In this document: one piece after another, positions 43,903 to 52,006 of the stretch
How positions within the stretch are numbered: the first letter of the stretch is position 1
Layout of the letters: every line of letters starts with the position of its first letter
NCBI GenBank assembly: GCA_964528425.1
Contig: CAZGTD010000004.1
Span: 1 to 64,000 of the forward strand
From: UBA3263 sp964528425
GTDB taxonomy: Bacteria; Bacteroidota; Bacteroidia; Bacteroidales; Muribaculaceae
Direction: 5' to 3'
Length of the DNA stretch: 64,000 bases
The notes under the pieces: generated by a model
Databases searched by the model: none
What the model was told of the DNA's origin: nothing
The model's input: only the letters and a program-made list of their open reading frames with translations
Position numbers and translations under genes: made by a program

Positions 43903-43910
43903 CAAAGTTA
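43903..43910 (-). promoter_or_regulatory. -7 element of the lysis cassette
   Basis: TAACTTTG on the minus strand, 4 bp before the holin ATG. The implied transcript is leaderless or nearly so. The promoter is host-like, which suggests expression by the cell's own sigma factor. Confidence 0.6.
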
Positions 43911-43994
43911 CGTCAACAGCTTAGCTTCCAACCGTAGATTCCTTATAAATGCCCGGATTTCCCATAAAACCTTTTTTCTTTCAGAATATTTTTG

Positions 43995-44002
43995 TATATT
44001 TG
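43995..44002 (+). promoter_or_regulatory. promoter -7 element of the sialidase gene
   Basis: TATATTTG at 43995-44002 with a T-rich -33 region. It excludes the upstream in-frame ATG at 43992 and sets the start at 44043. Confidence 0.65.
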
Positions 44003-44042
44003 CAGCCAAATACGAAAAAATAATCCAATCTATTATCACACA

Positions 44043-47000
44043 ATGAATTTCTTTACCAAATCATTGCTATTGGCGGCATTTATACCCGTCGTGGCATCAG
44101 CGGCGGTAGTTCCTCAACCTACCGACCCGCCGGTAACCGTTGAGGTCAAATACGAAACCGGCACCCTTACGACCCAGGGCACCTCTTCTAACTGGGCGAA
44201 AACCTGGACTTCGTCCGACACTAAAACCGGCCTGACAATTGACGTTGGTTACAATAACATCAACAAAAGCATAACTTCCGGTCCGCTGCAGATTGCCTCC
44301 GGCTCCAATAAGAGCTGCACTCTGGCCTTCAGCTTCGGTGACGGCTGGTATATCTCGGCATACTCTTTCAATGCCACAACTACCGGCAACAACACCAAAA
44401 CTATAGCAGCTCAGGGTAAATCATACTCGGTGTCTCCATCCTCACCCGCTCAAGTAACCGTTACTCTCGCCAAGGGCCAGGAAGCTGATCTCACCCTTTC
44501 GGGCGAAAACGAAGCCGTTACCTTCAATGACTTCACCGTTACTCTCAGCCCCGTAGCCTCACATGATCCGGTCCTGACAGTTGACCCCGCGCCCGCTGTT
44601 GTAGCAGACGCGCTGATGGCTCCTACCAACATTGTCGGCGACCACTTCAACACGTTCACCACATGGTATCACATTCTCGACGGCAAGAACTACCTGACCG
44701 GCGCTACCTTGGCCGACGCAGGCACCGACGCTGAAGATGTGTTTACCGACGAATATCTCTTCTGCGCAGTAAAAACCGACAATGGCTATGCACTTTACAA
44801 CAAAGCCGCCGGCACAGCAGCTCCCGTCAGCGGCGTTAACCTCACCGCTACGGCCCTCACCGTTAACGGTGCGGACGTAACTCCGCGTTTTGCCCAGAAA
44901 TTCTGCTCCGTGAAGGTTGCCGAAGGCAAAATTACACGTACAGACGGAACCACCAACGATAATGCATGGCAAGGTACCTGGACGTCCAACGCAAAGCCAA
45001 CTGTTGTTTTCTACGGCAGCGCAAATAACATGTCGACTACCCTCAATCCCACATCGGCAGCTACCCGCGGCGGTAACTTCAAGCTCGAAACCGGCAATAA
45101 CAATGGCGCCAATTTCACCTGGAACTTCGGGGCCGCCGATGGCAACGTTGTTTCCGATTTCACCTTCCTTGCTGAAAAAGAACGCGAAAACGCATCGGCA
45201 TCGACCGTTACACCCCGTGGCGGCACAGCTCACTCCATGTCGCAATATCGCAGCCGAATCACCGGCAGCGGCTACGACGATGCCAACCTTGCTTCTTTCG
45301 TTCTCAACGCAGTAAACCAGAACGGCATAATCATTTCCGACGTTTACGTAACAGTTCGTCGCTCACAGATTCCCTATAACACCCGCGTAGGCACCAAAAT
45401 CTTCCCCAATCAGGGCGTAGAACGCCGCATTCCCGCAATTGCCCGCGTATTTGAAGGAGACAAGGCCGGACGCCTTGTTGCGATTTTCGACTACCGTCAT
45501 AACGGCGGCGACATTGGCTTCTACGGCAACATCTCACTGCAGATTTCCGTTTCGGACGATAACGGCGCTACCTGGTCGGAACCCGACTATCTGCGCAACG
45601 CCAAAGGCGAAGCCGTAACCACTCCCCCTGCCAACCTGATGCGCGATGTGCTCCCCATTGCCGAAGCACAAAAAGATCCAAACAAATACTGGAACTATGC
45701 CTTCGGCGACGCAGCCCTCGTTGCCGACCGTGAAAGCGGCAAAATGCTCCTGATGGCAGTTGGCGGTCCGACTTCACTCTGGAACGGCCGATATGACAAA
45801 CCCAACCAGTGCGTGCGCTGGACCTCGGAAGATGGCGGCCAGACCTGGTCTGATGCCGAACGTGTAACCTACGATATTCTCGACCTTTTCAACGGCGAAC
45901 CCGTCTACGGCAAGATTGACTCACACTTTATCGGCTCGGGCCGCATTATGCAGAGCCGCTACATTAAAGTCGGCGACTACTACCGCGTTTACGCCGTTCT
46001 TGCATCGCAAAATAACGGCAGCCAGCCCACTACCCGCAACTGGGTCCTCTACTCCGACGACTTCGGTAAGAACTGGGCTGTGCTCGGCGGCACCGACGTT
46101 TGCCCCGTAGCCATCGGCCGTGGCGACGAATGTAAGGCTGAAGAACTCCCCGACGGCTCGGTAGTTATTGCCGGCCGCTGCCGCACCGGCGACCGCAACT
46201 TCAACATTTTCCGCTACACCGACGCTACCGCAGCCAAAGGCAAATGGATGGACGCCACTCTTACCGATATGGGCTACGGCAACATCAATGCGTGCGACGG
46301 TGAAATCATGATTCTCCCCGCAGTTGACAATAATAACGGCGAACCTGTCTACCTTGTGCTTCAATCGTTCCCCTACGGCGGCGGCCGCAACTATGTGTCG
46401 ATAGCCTACAAGGCTCTTCGCACCGGCGAAGATATGGTCAACCCCACTATATTCAATAAATTTGAAGGCCGCTATCGCATCTCGTCGGGCGCATCGGTTT
46501 ACTCGACCATGGCCTGGCAGGCAAACAACAAACTCGCATTCTTCTGGGAAGAAGGTTCGCCCATTTCCGGCACATATCTCGACCTCTCGCTCGAAGAAAT
46601 AACCGACGGCCGCTACTCCTATAAACCCGACGAAGGCAACAAGCTCGCCACCCGCATGACTCAGGAGCTCCTTGACTATCGCGCTGAAAACGATAACTTC
46701 GAATCGCGCTACGTTGGCCACCCCATCCGTTCAAAAGAACTCTTCGAGCAAAAAGCCGACGAATTCGCCGCCAAACCATCATATAAAACCTACGTTGCCG
46801 CCAACAAACTCGAATATGAAGGCAACGGCTTGATTTCAGTAGTCAATGGCGGCGAATACCGCCTTGAGTCAGGCCACGGCACTACCTACAGCTTCTCCGA
46901 GTCATGGTATCTGTCGTCCGACGGCACAAACCTCACAACCACCTCCGACGCTACAGCCGACCATTCGCTCTTCAGCGTAGAAACCGTTGCAGCAAGCCGC

Positions 47001-47501
47001 GCCGACGACGCCACAATAGGCTTCAAACTAATCAACAAGCAGCACAGCAAATACGTTAGCCCCGTACCCGCAACCCGAAGCACCAAGATTGCAATGACTG
47101 ATAACGCCGATGCTGCCGGCATATTTGAAATCGTCAGCCGCGAATCAGGCCACTCGGTTCTTTCGGGCGTAGATGCTGAAAATGCCGAATACCCCTCGCT
47201 ACACATGGACGGCTCCAAAAATGTTGTAACCTGGACCAAAACAGCAAACGCATCGCGCTGGCTGATGGAACTTGTCAACGCCCCTGAAGGCTACGAACTC
47301 CCCGAAGCCTCCGAGCCCACCTACGACGACTATGACTTCGACTACGACAAAAATGCACCCGCCGACAAAGGCCAGTCATCAATCAGCGAAGTCAGCACCG
47401 ACCCCCGCGCTAAGTTCTACTTCGACCTTCAGGGTCGCATCGTTACCAAACCCACTCGCGGCATCTTCATTGCCCCCGACGGTAAGAAGGTAATCCTCTG
47501 A
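44043..47501 (+). CDS. secreted sialidase, GH33 (BNR repeat)
   Basis: 1152 residues from the ATG at 44043, with a Sec signal peptide. An N-terminal beta-rich region of about 430 residues precedes a six-bladed propeller. The propeller has the RIP motif (ERRIPAIARV, about 460), Asp boxes SDDNGATWSEP (504), SEDGGQTWSDA (595) and SDDFGKNWAVL (672), the LPDGSVVIAGR strand, and RYRISSG...YSTMAW, which holds an Arg and the catalytic Tyr. C-terminal beta domains follow, and the tail FDLQGRIVTKPTRGIFIAPD matches other secreted enzymes in this window. It probably releases sialic acid from host glycans. It is a single-gene unit with its own promoter and terminator. Confidence 0.88.
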   Translation: MNFFTKSLLLAAFIPVVASAAVVPQPTDPPVTVEVKYETGTLTTQGTSSNWAKTWTSSDTKTGLTIDVGYNNINKSITSGPLQIASGSNKSCTLAFSFGDGWYISAYSFNATTTGNNTKTIAAQGKSYSVSPSSPAQVTVTLAKGQEADLTLSGENEAVTFNDFTVTLSPVASHDPVLTVDPAPAVVADALMAPTNIVGDHFNTFTTWYHILDGKNYLTGATLADAGTDAEDVFTDEYLFCAVKTDNGYALYNKAAGTAAPVSGVNLTATALTVNGADVTPRFAQKFCSVKVAEGKITRTDGTTNDNAWQGTWTSNAKPTVVFYGSANNMSTTLNPTSAATRGGNFKLETGNNNGANFTWNFGAADGNVVSDFTFLAEKERENASASTVTPRGGTAHSMSQYRSRITGSGYDDANLASFVLNAVNQNGIIISDVYVTVRRSQIPYNTRVGTKIFPNQGVERRIPAIARVFEGDKAGRLVAIFDYRHNGGDIGFYGNISLQISVSDDNGATWSEPDYLRNAKGEAVTTPPANLMRDVLPIAEAQKDPNKYWNYAFGDAALVADRESGKMLLMAVGGPTSLWNGRYDKPNQCVRWTSEDGGQTWSDAERVTYDILDLFNGEPVYGKIDSHFIGSGRIMQSRYIKVGDYYRVYAVLASQNNGSQPTTRNWVLYSDDFGKNWAVLGGTDVCPVAIGRGDECKAEELPDGSVVIAGRCRTGDRNFNIFRYTDATAAKGKWMDATLTDMGYGNINACDGEIMILPAVDNNNGEPVYLVLQSFPYGGGRNYVSIAYKALRTGEDMVNPTIFNKFEGRYRISSGASVYSTMAWQANNKLAFFWEEGSPISGTYLDLSLEEITDGRYSYKPDEGNKLATRMTQELLDYRAENDNFESRYVGHPIRSKELFEQKADEFAAKPSYKTYVAANKLEYEGNGLISVVNGGEYRLESGHGTTYSFSESWYLSSDGTNLTTTSDATADHSLFSVETVAASRADDATIGFKLINKQHSKYVSPVPATRSTKIAMTDNADAAGIFEIVSRESGHSVLSGVDAENAEYPSLHMDGSKNVVTWTKTANASRWLMELVNAPEGYELPEASEPTYDDYDFDYDKNAPADKGQSSISEVSTDPRAKFYFDLQGRIVTKPTRGIFIAPDGKKVIL

Positions 47502-47514
47502 ACCGAAACATTCC

Positions 47515-47558
47515 AAACGTCCCGATTCACAAAATTAGAGAATCGGGATGTTTCTCTT
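47515..47558 (+). terminator. terminator after the sialidase gene
   Basis: CCCGATTC and GAATCGGG arms (47521-47528 and 47540-47547) with outer AC/GT pairs are followed by TGTTTCTCTT. Confidence 0.75.
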
Positions 47559-47606
47559 AATAAATGTTAAAAATATGTTTTCAAACATATTTTTTCTTCC
47601 AAAACA

Positions 47607-47637
47607 CTTGCAAATCCAAAAAAAGTCCTTACCTTTG
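47607..47637 (+). promoter_or_regulatory. promoter of a candidate small RNA
   Basis: CTTG (47607-47610) and TACCTTTG (47630-47637) are 19 bp apart, a near-consensus pair with no protein gene directly downstream. Confidence 0.65.
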
Positions 47638-47641
47638 CACT

Positions 47642-47711
47642 GTGTTTTTCATGGTATTAGATTTAAGGTTAACTAAGATTGGTTGTCGCGACGACAATCA
47701 ATTTTTTTTTT
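47642..47711 (+). ncRNA. candidate 70-nt small RNA
   Basis: The promoter at 47607-47637 would start a transcript near 47642. It ends at a strong intrinsic terminator 70 nt later. The body is AT-rich, with GGTTAACTAAGATTGG before the hairpin, and has no convincing open frame. It could be a trans-acting sRNA, a leader left behind by a lost gene, or a premature stop in a longer mRNA. It lies between the sialidase and the fructan locus. Confidence 0.5.
47679..47711 (+). terminator. intrinsic terminator of the candidate small RNA
   Basis: TTGGTTGTCG and CGACAATCAA form a 10-bp stem (one G-U pair) with loop CGA, followed by ten Ts. Confidence 0.85.
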
Positions 47712-47830
47712 GCAAAAATGATAGACATTCACCGGGAATGCATCGCTGATGAGACCATTGGTTTTGACCATCTTTCATCGCTCTTCCGAAAAACATTCTC
47801 AGGTGGCATAGATCAGCGCAATGATAAAAC

Positions 47831-47870
47831 TGACCGGCTGCCTGACGATAGCGAGTCAAGCAGCCGGTCA
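47831..47870. terminator. terminator of the fructokinase operon
   Basis: TGACCGGCTGCCTGAC and GTCAAGCAGCCGGTCA pair over 16 positions with one mismatch. The minus-strand tail is GTTTTATC, so it ends the fructokinase transcript. On the plus strand ATTTTG follows. The stretch 47712-47830 shows nothing else that I can support. Confidence 0.85.
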
Positions 47871-47890
47871 ATTTTGATAAATTATTATTC

Positions 47891-48769
47891 TCAGTGGGTA
47901 AGCTCGGCGGGAAGGACGGGCATGGCGCCTTTCTGGGTGCAGACGAAGGCTGAGGTCTGTACGGCACAGTTGTGTGCCTCGGCAACCGACTTGCCTTTCA
48001 GAATGCTTGCTATAAAGGCCGCGGTAAATGAGTCGCCGGCGCCTACGGTATCGGCTACCTCAACCATAGGAGTGGGTTGGAAGGACACGTTGCCGGGAGT
48101 GAATACATAGCTTCCGTTGATGCCGCAGGTTAGTATGAGCATACGCAGGTTATATTTTCCGAGCAATATCCAGCATTTATCCTGAAGGTCAATGCCGGGA
48201 TAGCCGAACATACGGCTAACGGTAACCAGCTCTTCATCGTTGATTTTAAGAATATTGCACCGTTCCATGGAGTTGCATAGAATTTCCTTGTTGTAGAAAC
48301 CCTGGCGAAGGTTTACGTCAAAAACGATCAGAGGATCATTCTCGGCCGGTATGGCATCGAGAAAACTGTTGATAGTATTGCGCGAAACCACGTTGCGCTG
48401 GGCCAGCGAGCCGAAGCAAACGGCTTTGGTGTTTTTCGCCATTTCTTCGAGTTCGGGAGTAAATGGAATATTATCCCACGCAACGTTTTCTTTGATTTCA
48501 TATTGCGGCACTCCGGCCTGGTCGATTTCAACCTGCACGGTTCCGGTAGGATAAGGCACAACGGCAATGTTGTGGTTGAGGTTTTTCGCCTCAAAGTTTT
48601 CGATTATTTCTTTGCCGAGCAGATCATCGCCGATGGCGCTGACCACACAACCCGGGAGTCCGAATTGCGAAACGTGGTAGGCGAAGTTTGCGGGTGCGCC
48701 GCCAATTTTCTTGCCTTCGGGAAGAATATCCCACAGGGCTTCTCCCATTCCGATTACATTTCCTTTCAT
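47891..48769 (-). CDS. fructokinase (PfkB family)
   Basis: 292 residues. It phosphorylates fructose with ATP in the cytoplasm. PfkB signature 1 is seen in the KIGGAPANFAYHVSQFG start region, and signature 2, with the catalytic Asp, is DTVGAGDSFTAAF near residue 245. The FDVNLRQGFY stretch is typical for fructokinases. It lies 8 bp after the MFS gene in the GH32-MFS-kinase operon, which fits a fructose catabolic role. Levan loci of Bacteroides have the same kinase next to the importer. Confidence 0.92.
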   Translation of the reverse strand: MKGNVIGMGEALWDILPEGKKIGGAPANFAYHVSQFGLPGCVVSAIGDDLLGKEIIENFEAKNLNHNIAVVPYPTGTVQVEIDQAGVPQYEIKENVAWDNIPFTPELEEMAKNTKAVCFGSLAQRNVVSRNTINSFLDAIPAENDPLIVFDVNLRQGFYNKEILCNSMERCNILKINDEELVTVSRMFGYPGIDLQDKCWILLGKYNLRMLILTCGINGSYVFTPGNVSFQPTPMVEVADTVGAGDSFTAAFIASILKGKSVAEAHNCAVQTSAFVCTQKGAMPVLPAELTH

Positions 48770-48777
48770 GGTATGAT

Positions 48778-49956
48778 TTATTTGATTTTAAGTGTATAAT
48801 AAAGAAGATATATAACTCCGAGCGTCATTACGGCAACGGCTCCGATCTGGCCGACGGCATCGGCGGCAAAACCCATTGCAAGGGGGAAGACGGTGCCACC
48901 GAAAAGGCCCATAATCATAAGACCGGAAACCTCATTCTTTTCATTAGGAGTCTGAATCAGAGCCTGGGAGAATATAACGGAAAACACGTTGGAGTTGCCG
49001 AAGCCAATAAGAGCGATGCCGATATAAATCGGAATGAGTGAATGACAGATAAAGAGCATTATCATTGCTATAAGCATCATTGCGACACTGATGCCGAAAA
49101 AGAGTCTCGGCGACATTGAGCGGAGCAGAAATGTTCCGAAGAAGCAGCCGGCAGTGCGGAAAATAAAGTATATGCCGGTGGCGAATCCGGCTTCCTCGAG
49201 AGGTAGAGCCAGGCGTTCCATAATTATTTTGGGGGCGGTAGTGTTGGTGCCGACATCAATTCCTACATGACACATAATTCCGAGGAAACAGAGCAAAATA
49301 AACGGCCGGCCGAGCAGTTTGACGCATTCACCGATACCGGAAGCCTTGTCGGGACGTTCTTCCTGAATAGGAGTAGCAGCCAGCAGCGAAATTGAAAGAA
49401 TGCTGATTACCGCATAGATTGCAAACAACGAACGCCAGCCCAGACCGAAGGTCGGGAAATAGGTTGTTGCACCCCAGGCGGCAAGCACCGGAGCAAGGAA
49501 TGATGCAATTGCCTTTACAAACTGACCGAAGGTAAGGGTCGACGCCAGCTTGTCGCCGCTGATAAGATTGGTAACCAGCGGATTGAGCGAGGTCTGCATG
49601 ATAGCGTTACCGATGCCCAGAAGCGAAAACGAAATCAGCATGATGCTATAGCTATCGCCCGTCACGGGAATAATCAAAGAAATGGCAGTGACAATCAGGC
49701 TTATCAGCACGGTTTTCTTACGACCGATTTTATTCATCAGCATGCCGGTCGGCACCGAGAAAATCAAAAACCAGAAGAAAACCAGCGACGGAAAAAGATT
49801 TGCTTGCGAGTCAGTCAGGCCAAGATCTTTCTGCACATAGTTCGACGCGGTGCCGACAAGGTCAACGAATCCCATTGCAAAAAAGCAAAGCATAACCGGA
49901 ATCATCTGAACTACCTTGCCTTTGCGGTCGGTAACGAGATTAGTGTTATTTTCCAT
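48778..49956 (-). CDS. MFS sugar importer, probably for fructose
   Basis: 392 residues with about twelve membrane helices. The pattern FPSLVFFWFLIFSVPTGMLM followed by NKIGRKKTVLI is the FucP/GlcP-like opening half of MFS hexose transporters. It should import free fructose released by GH32 enzymes across the inner membrane. It is flanked by the GH32 and fructokinase genes on the same strand, 9-10 bp apart, so the three form one operon. Substrate is inferred from context. Confidence 0.85.
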   Translation of the reverse strand: MENNTNLVTDRKGKVVQMIPVMLCFFAMGFVDLVGTASNYVQKDLGLTDSQANLFPSLVFFWFLIFSVPTGMLMNKIGRKKTVLISLIVTAISLIIPVTGDSYSIMLISFSLLGIGNAIMQTSLNPLVTNLISGDKLASTLTFGQFVKAIASFLAPVLAAWGATTYFPTFGLGWRSLFAIYAVISILSISLLAATPIQEERPDKASGIGECVKLLGRPFILLCFLGIMCHVGIDVGTNTTAPKIIMERLALPLEEAGFATGIYFIFRTAGCFFGTFLLRSMSPRLFFGISVAMMLIAMIMLFICHSLIPIYIGIALIGFGNSNVFSVIFSQALIQTPNEKNEVSGLMIMGLFGGTVFPLAMGFAADAVGQIGAVAVMTLGVIYLLYYTLKIK

Positions 49957-49965
49957 TTTTTTAAA

Positions 49966-51813
49966 TTATTTTTCAGGAATTATTGAATAAATTTTCAGAT
50001 TCTTGACTTTGGCATTGCCGCCGTCGGTTACGACTGTAAGTTTGGTATAGGGCGAAGTGGGAAAAACAAGATTTGTCATTACTCCCTTGCCGCCGTTGGC
50101 AAACACCTCCACACTCGAACGGTCAACAAATATGCGGAGCGGAAGGTTCGCTCCGGCGTTGAAAGTGGGAGCTGTTGTAACTGCCGGGAAATCCTGACTG
50201 AAATCAGTAAGGCCGCTTTCGCGTCGGTCAAATGACAGGGTTTCATAGCCCGGAGCATACGTCATTACCGATTTTTCACCTTTGTCGTTGCTCAGGATTA
50301 GTGAAATGGAGCTGGCTTTGCCCGGTTCAATATCCATAAGGATTTCGCATATTCCATCATTTTCAGTTGGCAAACTGAAATTTTTACCGCGTCCGTTAAC
50401 AGAGAATGCCTTTGAATTAACAGTCAATTTCCCACGCAAGGCAATGAGTTCCGGAGATGGCGCGGAAATTGTGTAATACTCTCCGTCGGCACCCTTAAAC
50501 AGGCTGATATCGCGCGGCAGAGTGTTGGCCGAACGGAACTGCTGGGTCGGCACTTCGGCCGCATACTGCCAGTTACTCATCCAGCCGATTGTCGTGTGGC
50601 GATCGTCGGGGGCACCGCTCCAGCTGACTACTGCATAATTATCCTTGCCGAAGTCGAGCCATTTTGTCGGAACATTTCCGTTGCTATCTAAATCTACCTT
50701 AAAGGTTTTGCCATCAAAATCGCCTACGAAATACTGTATGCCGCTGCCGCCGAACGGTCCTCCGGGATTTATGTTGCACAGCAAAACCCATTTTTTGAGA
50801 TCCGTGCCTTCGACGGGCAGCTCAAACAGATCGGGGCATTCCCAAACGCCATCCTGGGCGCCAAGTCCTTTGCCGAAGCTGCTTTGCAGGCTCCATTCCT
50901 TCATGTCGGGCGAAGTAAAAATCAGCATTTCACGGTCGAGTGCGTGGGCAAGAACCAGAGTCCACAGTTTGGTTTCGGGGTTCCAGAACATATTCGGATC
51001 GCGGGCCTCGCTTTCGAGCGTAAGAACCGGATTGCCGGGGTAGATGATAAAGGTTTCGCCGTTGTCGTGGCTATAAGCGAGGCTTTGAATCTGACTTGCA
51101 CCTGCCGACGTATACATTGCAACTACCGCATCCTTGCCAAACCCGGCGCTGTTTTCGCTATCGATTGCCGAACTGCCGCTAAAAACCGTGCCCAGGCCGT
51201 TGGGTTCTATGGCCGCAGGATGATGCTCCCAGTTAACAAGGTCGGTCGATGAAGAGTGGCCCCACGTCATGTTCTGCCATTTGGAACCGTAGGGATTCCA
51301 CTGATAATACAGGTGCCAGACGCCATCTTTGTAGAACATCCCGTTCGGGTCGTTCATCCAGCCATACAGAGGAGTGTGGTGATAAGCCGGGCGATACATT
51401 TCGCGGTTTGCAACATCAACAGAGTCAGCCAGTTTGAAATTGCTCCAGCAGGCATCATCCTTAGCCTCGCGTACCGTCGAGCGGTTTTGGGAGGTCACTA
51501 CATTGAGCAATACATCGTGGCCCTTATAGGGCAAGAGGTCAAACGGCATCGAATAGTCAACCTTCGATTTAGCCAGGCGAACATAAATCGTGCGTTCGAG
51601 TTTTCCGTCAACAACCACGTTTACCGTGGCATCGTCGTAGGCTTCCTGAACCGGCAGCATAAGGTAGCGGGCGTCGCCGTCAATTCTGACCAGAGTATTG
51701 TTAGTGCCGAGATGTTCGATTCTGATTCCATCAGAGGCACCGGCGGTCAAGCCCGTAGCGCATGCCAGCGGAATGGCAGCCAGCGCTACAGTTAATTGGG
51801 TTATTACTTTCAT
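49966..51813 (-). CDS. GH32 fructan hydrolase (exo-fructosidase/sucrase type)
   Basis: 615 residues from the ATG at 51813, with a Sec signal peptide. An N-terminal beta domain (about 25-130) comes first. The five-bladed propeller shows the nucleophile motif WMNDPNG near 154, ARDPN and the acid/base motif WECPDLF, all canonical. A C-terminal beta-sandwich has RIFVDRSSVEVFANGG. It should release fructose from levan, inulin or sucrose. No lipobox is evident, so it may be periplasmic. It is the first gene of the GH32-MFS-kinase operon, divergent from the regulator. Confidence 0.92.
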   Translation of the reverse strand: MKVITQLTVALAAIPLACATGLTAGASDGIRIEHLGTNNTLVRIDGDARYLMLPVQEAYDDATVNVVVDGKLERTIYVRLAKSKVDYSMPFDLLPYKGHDVLLNVVTSQNRSTVREAKDDACWSNFKLADSVDVANREMYRPAYHHTPLYGWMNDPNGMFYKDGVWHLYYQWNPYGSKWQNMTWGHSSSTDLVNWEHHPAAIEPNGLGTVFSGSSAIDSENSAGFGKDAVVAMYTSAGASQIQSLAYSHDNGETFIIYPGNPVLTLESEARDPNMFWNPETKLWTLVLAHALDREMLIFTSPDMKEWSLQSSFGKGLGAQDGVWECPDLFELPVEGTDLKKWVLLCNINPGGPFGGSGIQYFVGDFDGKTFKVDLDSNGNVPTKWLDFGKDNYAVVSWSGAPDDRHTTIGWMSNWQYAAEVPTQQFRSANTLPRDISLFKGADGEYYTISAPSPELIALRGKLTVNSKAFSVNGRGKNFSLPTENDGICEILMDIEPGKASSISLILSNDKGEKSVMTYAPGYETLSFDRRESGLTDFSQDFPAVTTAPTFNAGANLPLRIFVDRSSVEVFANGGKGVMTNLVFPTSPYTKLTVVTDGGNAKVKNLKIYSIIPEK

Positions 51814-51854
51814 ATGCAAAATGATATTTTTGATTCCATTCAGTTATACGATTG

Positions 51855-51862
51855 CAAAGCTA
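51855..51862 (-). promoter_or_regulatory. -7 element of the GH32-MFS-kinase operon
   Basis: TAGCTTTG on the minus strand; the -33 region lacks TTTG, as expected where an activator (the hybrid regulator) replaces it. The leader is about 40 nt. Confidence 0.6.
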
Positions 51863-51905
51863 CGATATTATAATAGGCATCGCTATCAATATTTGAGCAA
51901 TCAGT

Positions 51906-51932
51906 AGCACAAATGATGCATTGCACAAAATA
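51906..51932. promoter_or_regulatory. candidate regulator-binding repeats between divergent promoters
   Basis: Two direct copies of GCACAAA (51906-51912 and 51922-51928), 16 bp apart, frame TGATGCATTGC. The core GCATTG-N2-CAAAAT also occurs in the susC upstream region (54758 on). It is a plausible site for the AraC-type output domain of the hybrid regulator. Confidence 0.4.
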
Positions 51933-51968
51933 TCATAGCAAAAACACTGTTTTTCATAATTTTGTCAC

Positions 51969-51976
51969 TATCTTTG
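51969..51976 (+). promoter_or_regulatory. promoter -7 element of the hybrid regulator gene
   Basis: TATCTTTG at 51969-51976, with a T-rich -33 region. The leader is about 25 nt to the ATG at 52007. Confidence 0.6.
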
Positions 51977-52006
51977 CACTGCCTTAAACTACCGAAGAGA
52001 TAAACC

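Noticed and set aside
42926..43910. Complete prophage
   Set aside because: No integrase, terminase, capsid, tail or attachment-site repeats were found on either side; only lysis functions are present.
43992..44042. N-terminal extension of the sialidase
   Set aside because: It overlaps the -7 element, and the signal peptide begins at 44043.
47679..48110. Plus-strand frame across the intergenic region and fructokinase end
   Set aside because: It crosses two terminator hairpins and the antisense of fructokinase; no homology is recognizable.
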